Assembly: GCA_002030045.1 (NCBI GenBank)
Contig: LQBI01000001.1
Span: forward strand, 207,538 to 271,537
Reading direction: 5' to 3'
Length of the DNA stretch: 64,000 nt
Source of the DNA: Candidatus Aegiribacteria sp. MLS_C
GTDB lineage: Bacteria > Fermentibacterota > Fermentibacteria > Fermentibacterales > JCC-6
A program made the position numbers and the translations under genes. Of this stretch, positions 38,140 through 47,599 are shown piece after piece. The notes beneath the pieces were generated by a model. That model saw nothing but the letters and a program-made list of their open reading frames with translations. It did not search any database and was not told where the DNA came from. Positions within the stretch are counted from its first letter, which is position 1. Every line of letters starts with the position of its first letter.

Positions 38140-38679
38140 ATGGCGGAGAATAGCAGGGAAGAGCGCAGACAGGCGGTCATCGAAGTACTGAACGAGGCAA
38201 GGAAGATGGAGCTTCATGCCATAGTGCAGTACATGAACCAGCATTACGGGCTGGATGACATGGATTACGGAGAACTGGCGGGAAAGATAAAGCTTATAGC
38301 CATCGACGAGATGAAGCACGCCGAGGACTTCGCCGAAAGGATCAAGGAGCTGGGCGGGGAACCGACCACGGACAGGGCGGCCGAAGTTGTGCCCGGCCAG
38401 GCGGTGGAGAAGATATTCAAGTTCGACAGCGGCCTGGAGGACGATACCATTGACAGGTACAGCAAGTTCGAGGCGGTCTGCAGGGAGAACGGTGATACCA
38501 TCACAGCCAAGCTGTTCGAGCGTATCATCGACGAGGAGCAGATCCACCTCAACTACTTCGACGACATCGACGACCACATCGAGAAACTCGGCAAGAACTT
38601 CCTCGCCCGCAAAGCGGGGACACCCTCGGACACGGGGCTTACCATTCTCGGTTTCGTGGCGCAGCAGGGCGGCGAGTAG
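38140..38679 (+). CDS. bfr: Bacterioferritin-like ferritin
   Basis: The 179-residue four-helix-bundle protein carries the di-iron ligands in MELHAIVQYM, IDEMKHAEDFAERI and ERIIDEEQIHLNYF. The Met of DEMKHA is at the position of the haem-ligating Met52 of bacterioferritin, so haem binding is possible. Ferritins oxidise Fe(II) and store it as mineral in the cytoplasm. ATG 38140 has GAGGAAAGGAAAGAG upstream; an in-frame ATG at 38089 adds 17 residues without homology. The longer C-terminal tail (about 20 residues, ending FVAQQGGE) is unusual. Iron and redox neighbours lie on both sides. Confidence 0.86.
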   Translation: MAENSREERRQAVIEVLNEARKMELHAIVQYMNQHYGLDDMDYGELAGKIKLIAIDEMKHAEDFAERIKELGGEPTTDRAAEVVPGQAVEKIFKFDSGLEDDTIDRYSKFEAVCRENGDTITAKLFERIIDEEQIHLNYFDDIDDHIEKLGKNFLARKAGTPSDTGLTILGFVAQQGGE

Positions 38680-38888
38680 AGGCTGCGGGACCGCTGGGGG
38701 CCTTCAGGTCAGGAGTCCCCCTCCGCTTCTCCGGTGATCCTTCTTCGGAACCTCTGCAGTACCCTTATCATTCCGGTTCTTCACTTGAACAAGCGGGGCA
38801 TTTTGAATCCGGCGGTCGGATAACGATCTTCCGGGCATGGTTTTAGGTGTTTCCCGCATCGGTCCGTGCAGTAGACTTCGCACGGTTC

Positions 38889-38916
38889 TTGTCCTTATAT
38901 TACCTGTTCGCATAAT
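38889..38916 (+). promoter_or_regulatory. Probable promoter of the PPDK gene
   Basis: TTGTCC (38889-38894) and CATAAT (38911-38916) are 16 bases apart, with predicted start near 38923 and GAGAGG before the ATG at 38944. The rest of the gap from 38680 holds nothing else I can recognise. Confidence 0.4.
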
Positions 38917-38943
38917 CCGTGCCACACCTGAAGAGAGGTTCTC

Positions 38944-41721
38944 ATGAACAAGACCAAGTATGTCTTTTTTTTCGGAGGAGACAGGACCGAAGGCGATCGC
39001 AGCCAGAAGGAGCTTCTTGGTGGCAAGGGGGCCAACCTGGCCGAGATGACGAGGCTTGGACTGCCGGTGCCACCAGGGTTCACCATTTCCACACAGGCCT
39101 GCGCTGCCTACTACAGCGAGGGTATTAGAGGAGCCTGGCCCGAAGGTCTCGAGGAGGAGGTCAGGGAGAAGCTGGCACTCCTTGAAGAGATCACCGGCAA
39201 GGAATTCGGCAAGGGTGAAGATCCGCTGCTTGTCTCGGTGAGGAGCGGGGCGGCAGTATCCATGCCCGGAATGATGGACACGGTCCTGAACCTCGGCATG
39301 AACCGGAAGTCCATAGAGTCGCTCATCAGCAGGACGGGCAATCCCCGATTCGTATGGGACGCCTACAGAAGGTTCATACAGATGTTCGGTGATGTCGTGA
39401 TGGGAATACCCCACCACAGCTTCGAGGAGGCCCTGGAGGTCATCAAGTCCCGCCGAGGATTGGAACTGGACACCGAGCTGACGACAGAGGACCTGAAGGC
39501 TGTGGTGGAGAGCTTCAGGGAGATATACGACCGGGAGATAGGGGAACACTTCCCAGAGGAACCCTGGGAACAGCTCAAGCTGTCCATCGATGCGGTCTTC
39601 GGTTCCTGGAACAACAACAGGGCTATCCGTTACCGCGAGATCAACGGAATAACGGGTCTCTTCGGCACCGCCGTCAACGTGCAGACCATGGTCTTCGGCA
39701 ACATGGGAGACAGCTCGGGCACCGGTGTATGCTTCACCCGAGACCCGGCCAGCGGTGAGAACGAGTTCTATGGCGAGTACCTGATGAACGCACAGGGCGA
39801 GGACGTGGTGGCCGGCATAAGGACCCCGAAGCCGATATCCACACTCAGGGATGTCAACGAGAAGGCCTACAGTGAACTCCTGGCCATCAGGAGCAGGCTT
39901 GAGGAGCACTACCTGGACATGCAGGACGTGGAGTTCACCATTCAGGACGGCAAGCTCTACATACTTCAGACCAGGGCCGGCAAGAGGACCGTCTTCGCTG
40001 CGCTGAACATAGCCGTTGATATGGTCCGGGAGGGTCTGATAGATGAGAAGACGGCCCTGATGAGGGTTCCCACGGGCAGTTTCAACCAGCTGTTCGCGCC
40101 GGTGCTCGGCAGGGAGAGCAAAAAGCAGGCACAGTACCTCACGACCGGTCTCAGCGCATCTCCCGGAGGCGCCTGCGGCAGGGCCGTTTTCAGCGCCGAT
40201 GATGCGGAGGAATGGGCAGCGAGGAATGAGAATGTCATCCTCTGCCGCAAGGAGACCAGCCCCGAGGACATCGGTGGCATGTCGGTGGCGAAGGGCATCA
40301 TCACCTCAAGGGGCGGTATGACCTCCCATGCAGCCGTGGTGGCGAGGGGTATGGGCACTCCCTGCGTCGCCGGGGCCAGCGACCTCAGCGTCGACTCGAC
40401 AGCAAAAAGGATAAAATGCGGCGATGTTTTGATCAGGGAAGGTGACGTCATAGCGCTTGACGGATTCACGGGAGAGGTCTTCGCCGGAGAGGTGAAGGTC
40501 AAACCTTCCGAGATACTGACCATATCCTCCGGGGAGGGAGAACCGGCGGATTCCAGGCTCTACATGAACTATTCGCAGCTCATGGAATGGGCCGACAAGT
40601 ACAGGAGGCTGGGAGTCAGGACCAATGCGGAGACCGTGAGGGACACCACCGTGGCCGTCAATTTCGGTGCCCAGGGAATAGGGCTCTGCAGGACCGAGCA
40701 CATGTTCTTCGGAGAGGACAGGATCGTATCCTTCAGGAAGCTGATACTCGTCGCCGACGAGGTGAAGAAGCTCAGGGAGCAGATAGACGCCCGGGATGGG
40801 GATACCTCCGACCTCGAGGAGCAGCTGGCCGATCCGCTGGAGGATTACAACGAAGCCCTGAACGAACTTCTTCCCCTTCAGAAGGGCGATTTTGCCGGGA
40901 TCTTCAGGGTCCTGGACGGCCGTCCGTGCACCATAAGGCTGCTGGATCCTCCCCTGCACGAGTTCCTGCCCCACGACGACGCGGGACAGAGGGAGATGGC
41001 GGAGAACATGGGCGTGCCAGTTGAGAAGATAAGGCGCACCGTGGAGAAGCTGCACGAGTTCAACCCCATGCTGGGGCACAGGGGATGCAGGCTCGGGCTT
41101 ACCTATCCCGAGGTGTCGGACATGCAGGTACTGGCCATCATGGAGGCCGCGATCGAGGTCAAGGCCGGAGGAAAGGAAGTCCGCCCCGAGATAATGATTC
41201 CCCTGGTGGGCCATCCCGAAGAACTCAGGATCGCCAGGGAAAGGGCTCAGAAGGTCATCGACGACCTCCTGAAGAAGGAGGGGCTGCCCGCCGACCACAT
41301 CGACTACAGGATAGGTACGATGATCGAGATACCAAGGGCGGTGATGGACGCGGCAAGGATAGCCGAATACGCCGACTTCTTCAGCTTCGGGACCAACGAC
41401 CTCACACAGATGGCATGCGGTTTCTCCAGGGACGACGCGGGAGCTTTCCTGGACGACTACGTCCGAATGGGCATATATGATGTGGATCCTTTCACCACCA
41501 TCGACGTCAGCGGTGTGGGCCGCTTCGTGGAGATGGGGGTGAGGGAGGGAAGGAAGACCAGGCCCGACCTGAAGATAGGGGTCTGCGGCGAGCATGGCGG
41601 AGACCCCGGGTCCATCAGGTTCTTCAACGGCGCCGGTCTCGACTACGTGTCCTGTTCGCCCTTCAGGGTCCCCGTGGCCAGACTGGCAGCCGCCCAGGCG
41701 ATCATTGAGGGCGAGAGCTGA
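38944..41721 (+). CDS. ppdK: Pyruvate, phosphate dikinase
   Basis: PPDK interconverts pyruvate, ATP and phosphate with PEP, AMP and pyrophosphate, in gluconeogenesis or pyrophosphate-based glycolysis. The 925-residue protein has the N-terminal ATP-grasp domain (FFGGDRTEGD, LGGKGANLAEMTRLGLPVPPGFTIST), the swivelling phosphohistidine domain (GGMTSHAAVVARGMGTPC, His462) and the C-terminal TIM barrel with GVCGEHGGDP (Cys881). All catalytic residues and the full length are present. It stands alone downstream of the bacterioferritin gene. Confidence 0.96.
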   Translation: MNKTKYVFFFGGDRTEGDRSQKELLGGKGANLAEMTRLGLPVPPGFTISTQACAAYYSEGIRGAWPEGLEEEVREKLALLEEITGKEFGKGEDPLLVSVRSGAAVSMPGMMDTVLNLGMNRKSIESLISRTGNPRFVWDAYRRFIQMFGDVVMGIPHHSFEEALEVIKSRRGLELDTELTTEDLKAVVESFREIYDREIGEHFPEEPWEQLKLSIDAVFGSWNNNRAIRYREINGITGLFGTAVNVQTMVFGNMGDSSGTGVCFTRDPASGENEFYGEYLMNAQGEDVVAGIRTPKPISTLRDVNEKAYSELLAIRSRLEEHYLDMQDVEFTIQDGKLYILQTRAGKRTVFAALNIAVDMVREGLIDEKTALMRVPTGSFNQLFAPVLGRESKKQAQYLTTGLSASPGGACGRAVFSADDAEEWAARNENVILCRKETSPEDIGGMSVAKGIITSRGGMTSHAAVVARGMGTPCVAGASDLSVDSTAKRIKCGDVLIREGDVIALDGFTGEVFAGEVKVKPSEILTISSGEGEPADSRLYMNYSQLMEWADKYRRLGVRTNAETVRDTTVAVNFGAQGIGLCRTEHMFFGEDRIVSFRKLILVADEVKKLREQIDARDGDTSDLEEQLADPLEDYNEALNELLPLQKGDFAGIFRVLDGRPCTIRLLDPPLHEFLPHDDAGQREMAENMGVPVEKIRRTVEKLHEFNPMLGHRGCRLGLTYPEVSDMQVLAIMEAAIEVKAGGKEVRPEIMIPLVGHPEELRIARERAQKVIDDLLKKEGLPADHIDYRIGTMIEIPRAVMDAARIAEYADFFSFGTNDLTQMACGFSRDDAGAFLDDYVRMGIYDVDPFTTIDVSGVGRFVEMGVREGRKTRPDLKIGVCGEHGGDPGSIRFFNGAGLDYVSCSPFRVPVARLAAAQAIIEGES

Positions 41722-41763
41722 CGACATCCGGACCGAGGCGACGTCGGAAAGTATCAGGCAGCC

Positions 41764-44184
41764 ATGAACGGCAGTGGAACGGTAGTACTGGCAGACAGTG
41801 ACGCGGGGCTTGTCCAGGTGCTGGGAAAGGTCCTCAGACTGGACGGGTTCGAAGTCGTGGAGTGTTCCACAGGCATGGAAGTGATAGACAGGGCGGTGGC
41901 CTCACCGCCCTGTCTGATAGTCTGCGGCTACTTCCTTCCTCTTCTGGACGGCCTGAAGGTCTGCCGCTACCTGAAGAGGGAACCTTCCGTATCAGGAGTG
42001 CCTTTCGTGCTCCTCACCCCAGGCATAGATCCCTATCTGAGACAGAGGTCCGAATGGGCCGGAGTGGAAGCGGTGCGGGAGCTTCCGGTTCGCTCAGAGG
42101 ATTTTCTCTCGCTCTGCCGCAGTCTGGCCATGGAGAGCCCCGTGCATCGAAGCGCCGGGATCACCAGGACCTCCCTTACCGACAGGGAGTCCGTCCTGGA
42201 GAAGCTCTGCGCATACCTGGAGACCAGGGTCAACCGGCTGGAGGCCATCTGGCACCTGACAGAGGAGCTTGGCAGGACTATGAGCGTACGGGAGATATTC
42301 CGAAGGATGGCCAACGGAATACTCACCGGTCTCAGCTTCGACAGGGTGTGGCTTTCCAGGTACCTTGAGCAGACCGATGAACTGGTAACCGAGGTTGCCA
42401 GGGGAAGGAACCTTGGCGACGTGTCCGGGTCCATTCATGTGAGGGATCATACGGAACTGCCGCTGGGAATAGCCGTGAGAGAGATGGTGCAGGTGGTGTC
42501 GGGAGACCTTGACCTGCCCGACGAGAGACTGTGGTGGACAGGCACCTCCGATTACGTGGACACACCCCTGATAGCGGCGGGGAAACCGATAGGTCTCATA
42601 AGGTGCGATCGTTCGCTTACCGGCAGGAAGATCGAGAAGTCGGACCTGGAGGCGCTCAGGCAGTACTCCGCGCATGCCGCTGAAGCCATACTGAACGCGA
42701 TGATACTCGAGGACGTCACGGACGAGCGGGAGCAGATGTCCGCCATCATGAACAGCCTTGATTCCGGCATACTCGTGGTTGACAACTCCGGTGTGATACT
42801 CCAGGCCACCTCCAGACTGGGAGAGCTCTTCGGCAAGAGCACGGCAGACCTCAGGGGACGTCCCGTCCGGGAGGCCCTGCCGATACTGGCCTCGGGCGGT
42901 GAGAACCCCTTTCAGACTGCCCTCCAGGGGGAGAAACCCGTACTGAACCAGTCGGTCCACCTGGGAAGAGCCGGCACTCCGGACCGGGTGATGGACGTCA
43001 GCTATCTTCCGTTCCAGAGGGCGGGGCACTTCGCCGGAATAGTCATAATGGCCAACGACGTCACGGAGAGCTACACGCTCCGTGAGAGTCTCAGAAAGAA
43101 GAACGAGCAGCTGGAGACCATCTCGGTGATAGGAAGCGAACTGAACTCCACACAGGACCTGGACAGGATCTGCACGGAGGTGGTCAAGGCCCTCAGGAGG
43201 TTCTTCCCCTCCGAAGCCGTAGCCGTCTTCCTGGCCGAAGGCAGCCGCGAGAACATGATACCGAACTCCGTCAAAGTAGCTGCCACGACCGGCTATGACA
43301 GGGAGACCGATCCCCAGGGTCTCATCATCAAGATAAGCGAGACCGCCGGTCTGCGGAGTTCGGAGCCCGACGACACCTATTCACAGGGTGTGGTGGCCAG
43401 CGCCATCAATACGAGAAAGGCCGTCAACGTAAGGCAGGTCCGCGAGGACAGACGTTACGTCGAGAACCTGCCGGGAACCAGGAGCGAACTGGCCGTGCCG
43501 ATGATCGTCCAGGACAGGGTGGTGGGGGTCATCGATATCCAGAGCCCTGCACCCGCCAAGTTCAATTCCGAGTCGGAGAGGACCGTGGTCGCCCTGGCAA
43601 ACCACGCCGCAACTGCGGTGGAGAACGCCATGCTGCATTCCAGGATACTCAGCCTCGCCAGAAAGGACAAGCTCACGGGCCTGGGCAACCTTCGATACCT
43701 AGAGGAGAAGCTGGAGGAGGAGTTCAGGAGGACCGACAGGTCCAACTTCCCCTTCTCCCTGATCATGATGGACATCGACGACTTCAAGCACTACAACGAC
43801 TCATGGGGACACCTGATGGGCAACACCCTGCTCAGGACGGTCGTCAAGTCGATGGCCAACGCCATCAGGGAAGTGGACGTCCTCATCCGATACGGAGGCG
43901 AGGAGTTCGTCTGCATCCTGCCCTTCACCAGCGAGCAGGAGGCGGCGGAGATAGCCGAGCGGATAAGGAAGAAGGTGGTGGAATCCTCATACGTCATCCC
44001 GCATTCTGAACAGCAGCCCCTCGGAATGGTAAGCATCAGTCTTGGTGTCTCTACCTACCTCACCGACGTCGGCGACAGGAACATGCTGCTCAAGTATGCC
44101 GACCAGCGCATGTACATGGCCAAGCGTGCCGGCAAGAACAAGGTGGTCGCTCCCGCCCTGGGCAACTGCCAGTTCGCCGGCTGA
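41764..44184 (+). CDS. Multi-sensor diguanylate cyclase (degenerate REC, GAF, PAS, GAF, GGDEF)
   Basis: The 806-residue soluble protein has a receiver-like domain (about 5-120), a GAF-like domain (about 165-310), a PAS domain (about 325-440: MSAIMNSLDSGILVVDNSGVI), a second GAF (about 460-620) and a GGDEF domain ending the chain (RYGGEEF). REVD, five residues before GGEEF, is an RxxD product-inhibition site. In the receiver the phospho-Asp position reads LIVCGYFLP (Gly), so it cannot be phosphorylated normally; control must come from the GAF/PAS sensors. The gene ends directly before the repeat and terminator structure at 44185-44310. Confidence 0.87.
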   Translation: MNGSGTVVLADSDAGLVQVLGKVLRLDGFEVVECSTGMEVIDRAVASPPCLIVCGYFLPLLDGLKVCRYLKREPSVSGVPFVLLTPGIDPYLRQRSEWAGVEAVRELPVRSEDFLSLCRSLAMESPVHRSAGITRTSLTDRESVLEKLCAYLETRVNRLEAIWHLTEELGRTMSVREIFRRMANGILTGLSFDRVWLSRYLEQTDELVTEVARGRNLGDVSGSIHVRDHTELPLGIAVREMVQVVSGDLDLPDERLWWTGTSDYVDTPLIAAGKPIGLIRCDRSLTGRKIEKSDLEALRQYSAHAAEAILNAMILEDVTDEREQMSAIMNSLDSGILVVDNSGVILQATSRLGELFGKSTADLRGRPVREALPILASGGENPFQTALQGEKPVLNQSVHLGRAGTPDRVMDVSYLPFQRAGHFAGIVIMANDVTESYTLRESLRKKNEQLETISVIGSELNSTQDLDRICTEVVKALRRFFPSEAVAVFLAEGSRENMIPNSVKVAATTGYDRETDPQGLIIKISETAGLRSSEPDDTYSQGVVASAINTRKAVNVRQVREDRRYVENLPGTRSELAVPMIVQDRVVGVIDIQSPAPAKFNSESERTVVALANHAATAVENAMLHSRILSLARKDKLTGLGNLRYLEEKLEEEFRRTDRSNFPFSLIMMDIDDFKHYNDSWGHLMGNTLLRTVVKSMANAIREVDVLIRYGGEEFVCILPFTSEQEAAEIAERIRKKVVESSYVIPHSEQQPLGMVSISLGVSTYLTDVGDRNMLLKYADQRMYMAKRAGKNKVVAPALGNCQFAG

Positions 44185-44224
44185 ATTCTCGGGGTCGAAT
44201 TCTCGGGGTCGATTCTCGGGGTCG
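44185..44224 (+). repeat. Three tandem copies of a 13-base unit
   Basis: ATTCTCGGGGTCG occurs at 44185-44197, 44199-44211 and 44212-44224. The first two are separated by one A. The third copy runs into the left arm of the long inverted repeat at 44218. The array starts on the base after the stop codon of the diguanylate cyclase gene. Confidence 0.9.
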
Positions 44225-44310
44225 TACGTTACTTAGGGTCACTTAGGGGGACGGAGGAATCGCCTCCGTCCCTTTTTCAGTGTAAGTGACCCTAAGTAAC
44301 GTACGACCCC
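44218..44310. repeat. Perfect 28-bp inverted repeat enclosing a terminator (REP/MITE-like element)
   Basis: Bases 44218-44245 are the exact reverse complement of 44283-44310; the arms begin GGGGTCGTACGTTACTTAGG. The 37-base interior holds a rho-independent terminator. The whole unit can form one long nested hairpin. It resembles non-autonomous palindromic elements moved by REP-associated transposases, but no transposase gene lies in the window. The remaining bases to 44418 show no gene. Confidence 0.85.
44248..44277 (+). terminator. Rho-independent terminator
   Basis: GGGACGGAGG (44248-44257) pairs perfectly with CCTCCGTCCC (44263-44272) around the loop AATCG, followed by five T residues. 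It ends transcription of the diguanylate cyclase gene. Confidence 0.85.
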
Positions 44311-44418
44311 CCGATACACGAGCCGGTCAGGCTAGCAGCGAGGGCATGTCTTTGGTAGATTCACTATTCATGAGTGTTTTGGCACCTGACACCTCCCATC
44401 TCTTTTCTGGAAGGCACA

Positions 44419-45525
44419 ATGGCATACGATGTTGTCCTGAGGTCGGGGTTCGAAGGTTACCACAGGGCTGCCATAAGGTCCGCGCTTCAGGACATGCTGG
44501 ATCTTTCCGGGGGCTGGCCCGATGAGGTGGTTCCGGGAGCCGTCGTGCTTCTCAAGGTCAACATGCTCTCCGCCAAGGAACCTCACAGGGCGATAACAAC
44601 GCATCCGGAGGTGGTGGCGGCCATGGCCGAGCTTCTTCTCGAAAGGGGCTGCAGGGTACAGGTCGGTGACAGTCCCGGCGGCGCAGTCAAGGGTATAGAG
44701 CGATACTGGAAGCGATGCGGCTATTCGGACCTGGCCGGTGAGCTGGACATCGAGCTGGTGAACTTCGAGAGGTCCGGTTCTTCCGAGGTGGAGGTGCGCG
44801 GCAGGGTGTACAACATAGCGAAGCCCCTGCTGGAGGCCGACGCGGTGATCAACATGTGCAAGTTCAAGACACACGGTATATGCCGGCTGACCAACGCAGT
44901 GAAAAACATGTTCGGAGCGGTGCCGGGACTTGGGAAGGCGATACTGCACAGCCGGGCCGTGAGACCCAGTGATTTCGCCGAGGTTGTTGTGGACGTCTAC
45001 TCCGCTGTGCCCTGTGTCCTTCATGTTATGGACGCCGTACTGGCCATGGACGGAAAGGGTCCGAGCACCGACGGCCATCCCAGGGAGGACGGCATCCTCG
45101 GCCTGGCGGGGGACGGTGTATGTCTCGATATGGTAATGTCGGATCTGGCGGGCCTCCCTTCCATGAAGCTCAGGACCAACAAAGCCGCTCTTGACAGGGG
45201 TCTCGGAAAGGAACCATGTGATATCGCGGTCCATGGCAGGGAAGACTGCCTACTGGAGGACTTCAGGATACCCAGGGAGAGCTTCTACAACCTGCTTCCG
45301 CCATTCCTGGGAGGGGTGGCCAGGTATCTGTTCAAGAAGGCGCCCAGGGCCAACGAACGCTGCATAGGGTGCGGCGTTTGCGCGGAAGCGTGCCCCGTCG
45401 GGGCCATCAGGATAGTGAACGGGAAGGCCGTGATGAACAGGAGGAAGTGCATCATGTGCCTCTGTTGCCACGAACTCTGCCCCGAACGGGCGGTGGACAT
45501 CAGGATACCCTTCGGGAGGGGATGA
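44419..45525 (+). CDS. DUF362 protein with C-terminal 2[4Fe-4S] ferredoxin domain
   Basis: The 368-residue protein has a DUF362 domain (about 1-290) with VLLKVNMLSAKEPHRAITTHPEVV, VGDSPGG and MCKFKTHGICRLTNAVKNMFGAVPG. A ferredoxin domain follows, with CIGCGVCAEACPVGAI and CIMCLCCHELCPERAV, giving eight cluster cysteines. DUF362 proteins are cytoplasmic and of unknown reaction, often with Fe-S redox partners. ATG 44419 follows TGGAAGG; an upstream in-frame ATG at 44374 lacks a site. It begins a long close-packed plus-strand gene run and its stop is one base before the acyltransferase start. Confidence 0.85.
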   Translation: MAYDVVLRSGFEGYHRAAIRSALQDMLDLSGGWPDEVVPGAVVLLKVNMLSAKEPHRAITTHPEVVAAMAELLLERGCRVQVGDSPGGAVKGIERYWKRCGYSDLAGELDIELVNFERSGSSEVEVRGRVYNIAKPLLEADAVINMCKFKTHGICRLTNAVKNMFGAVPGLGKAILHSRAVRPSDFAEVVVDVYSAVPCVLHVMDAVLAMDGKGPSTDGHPREDGILGLAGDGVCLDMVMSDLAGLPSMKLRTNKAALDRGLGKEPCDIAVHGREDCLLEDFRIPRESFYNLLPPFLGGVARYLFKKAPRANERCIGCGVCAEACPVGAIRIVNGKAVMNRRKCIMCLCCHELCPERAVDIRIPFGRG

Positions 45526-45526
45526 A

Positions 45527-46468
45527 ATGGCGGGCACAGGAAACCCTGGACTGAGCCACAGGTTCGAGTACGGCATTCTGAGAGCCGTGGCGTTCCTTGC
45601 CGGCCTGCTGCCCCTCCGCCTGGCGATTGCCGCCGGGGCGGCCCTGGGCTGGATCGCCTGGAGCGTCCTGGGCGTCAGGCGCCGAGTGGTGATGACCAAC
45701 CTCCGGCTTGCTTTCCATGAGGTTCCCGACAGGGATCTGAGAAGAATAGGGCGCAGGTCCTACATGAACTCGGGCAGGTTCATGATGGAATTCGCCAGGC
45801 AGCAGAGGCTGGGACGGGACCATATCGACAGGCACGTAAAGGTGGGAGACCCGGTAAGGCTGGAGGAACTCAGGAAAACACACGGTGCCCTCGTCATAAC
45901 CGGGCACTTCGGCAACTGGGAACTGTTCGGTATAGTATGCAGCTATATGCTGGGTGACGTGGCATTCCTGGTGGGCAGACAGAGCAACCGTCTGGTGGAC
46001 GGATACATCAACAGGATGAGGTCATGCCACGGGATCGAGCTGTACAACAGGCGTTCGGCTGTGAAGGGCGTGCTCACATCGATGAAGCGCGGCGGGTACG
46101 TGTGCTGGCTTTCGGACCAGGATGCCGGGGACAGCGGGGTGCCGGTGGACTTCTTCGGTCATCCCGCCTCGACCCCCCGTGGTGCAGCTGCGTTCTCGGT
46201 GAAGCTGGGAGTCCCCGTAGTGCCGGCGGTCCTGGAGAGACATGGAAACGGAGCTGACCACATACTGCTGATCGGTGAACCGGTGTACCCCCCCGAGGGC
46301 GTTCCTGTCGAGGAGGCGGAGACCCGGGTCACAGCGGAATACACTAAACAACTGGAGGAGTTCATCAGGAGGAGGCCGGACCTCTACTGGTGGGCCCACA
46401 GGAGATGGAAGAGCACGGGACTCTACTCCCGGGGCTCGAAAACGAACGGCAAGAGGCGGGAAACATGA
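45527..46468 (+). CDS. LpxL/HtrB-family lysophospholipid/lipid A acyltransferase
   Basis: The 313-residue membrane-associated protein has an N-terminal hydrophobic helix (AVAFLAGLLPLRLAIAAGAALGWIAW) and the family signatures RRVVMTNLRLAF, TGHFGNWELFG (the HX4E-type catalytic motif region), SMKRGGYVCWLSDQDAG and VDFFGHPASTPRG. It ends with RRPDLYWWAHRRWK, the standard LpxL C-terminus. It adds a secondary acyl chain to lipid A or a related lipid at the inner membrane. It overlaps the second DUF362 gene by four bases (ATGA). Confidence 0.87.
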   Translation: MAGTGNPGLSHRFEYGILRAVAFLAGLLPLRLAIAAGAALGWIAWSVLGVRRRVVMTNLRLAFHEVPDRDLRRIGRRSYMNSGRFMMEFARQQRLGRDHIDRHVKVGDPVRLEELRKTHGALVITGHFGNWELFGIVCSYMLGDVAFLVGRQSNRLVDGYINRMRSCHGIELYNRRSAVKGVLTSMKRGGYVCWLSDQDAGDSGVPVDFFGHPASTPRGAAAFSVKLGVPVVPAVLERHGNGADHILLIGEPVYPPEGVPVEEAETRVTAEYTKQLEEFIRRRPDLYWWAHRRWKSTGLYSRGSKTNGKRRET

Positions 46469-47592
46469 AGAGCAGAGTAGCAGTACTCAAGACAACGCCG
46501 GAAACGGTCCTGGAGGACTACGCCCGGCTCCTTAGAAGCATTGACTACATTGACGAGCTGGACAGGAGCAGGGACGTCCTCCTGAAGATAAACGTCTCCT
46601 GGCATCACTGGTACCCGGCCTGTTCCACCACGCCCTGGCAGCTGGACGGGGTCATACGAACACTCCTTGAGGACGGCTTCAGTAAGGACCAGCTCGTTTC
46701 GACCCACAACCGGACGGTTGTGGTAAGCGACAAGAGGGGAGAGAAGGGCAACCACCTGAAAATGGTCGACGAGGACCTCCACGGCATACGGAAGGTGAGG
46801 CTCTACGAGAAACCGGTGAAATGGGTGGAGTTCACTCCGAAGAAGCCGTTCAGGGTCCTGGGCGACATCTTCCCTGACGGGGTGAAGATCCCGGACGTTC
46901 TCATAGGCAACAACATAATACAGCTGCCGACGGTAAAGACCCACGTGTTCACGACGATAACCGGAGCAATGAAGAACGCTTTCGGCGGCCTGCTCAGCGA
47001 GAGGCGCCACTGGACCCATGGCGTTATTCACGAGACCCTCGTGGACCTTCTTCGAATACAGAAGGAGATCCATCCCGGGCTTCTGGCAGTGATGGACGGG
47101 ACATTCGCCGGAGAGGGGCCCGGTCCCAGGGCCATGATACCCCATGTAAAGAACTACATACTCGCCTCGGCGGACCAGGTTGCCATAGATGCCATCAGCG
47201 CCAGGATGCAGGGTTTCGACCCCATGAAGCTGGACTTCATAAGACTGGCCCACGAGGAGGGTCTGGGCACCGGCGACCCGGCAGAGATTGAGATCGTGGG
47301 CGAGGACATATCGGACGTGAACTTCCATTTCGTGCAGACGGACACCTTCGCCAGCAGGGGACAGAAGATGATCTACCATGGCTGGCTCAAACCAATGGAG
47401 AAGTTCCTTCTCAGAACACCGCTCGTTCCATGGTCCTATTTCGCCAGCAGGCTCTATCACGACGTCCTCTGGCTCAACCTGGTCGGGAAGAAGAGGATAA
47501 GGGCCGCGAAGCAAACTGAGTGGGGCAGGCTCTTCGATGCCTACGGTTCTCTGGAAACCGTTCCGGGACATACGGAGAGGAACGGCGGCTGA
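46465..47592 (+). CDS. DUF362 protein without ferredoxin domain
   Basis: The 375-residue protein has DUF362 features: VLLKINVSWHHWYPACSTTPWQLDGVIRTLLEDG, LPTVKTHVFTTITGAMKNAFGGLLS and LAVMDGTFAGEGPGPR. It is a distant paralogue of 44419-45525 but has no cluster cysteines and a longer basic C-terminal tail. The KTHxxxxxTGAMKN core is conserved in both copies. ATG 46465 overlaps the acyltransferase stop, so the DUF362-acyltransferase-DUF362 order is translationally linked. Substrate unknown. Confidence 0.8.
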   Translation: MKSRVAVLKTTPETVLEDYARLLRSIDYIDELDRSRDVLLKINVSWHHWYPACSTTPWQLDGVIRTLLEDGFSKDQLVSTHNRTVVVSDKRGEKGNHLKMVDEDLHGIRKVRLYEKPVKWVEFTPKKPFRVLGDIFPDGVKIPDVLIGNNIIQLPTVKTHVFTTITGAMKNAFGGLLSERRHWTHGVIHETLVDLLRIQKEIHPGLLAVMDGTFAGEGPGPRAMIPHVKNYILASADQVAIDAISARMQGFDPMKLDFIRLAHEEGLGTGDPAEIEIVGEDISDVNFHFVQTDTFASRGQKMIYHGWLKPMEKFLLRTPLVPWSYFASRLYHDVLWLNLVGKKRIRAAKQTEWGRLFDAYGSLETVPGHTERNGG

Positions 47593-47599
47593 CGCCGGA

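Noticed and set aside
40306..41727. 473-codon open frame on the minus strand
   Set aside because: It is fully antisense to the catalytic part of ppdK, which is strongly conserved.
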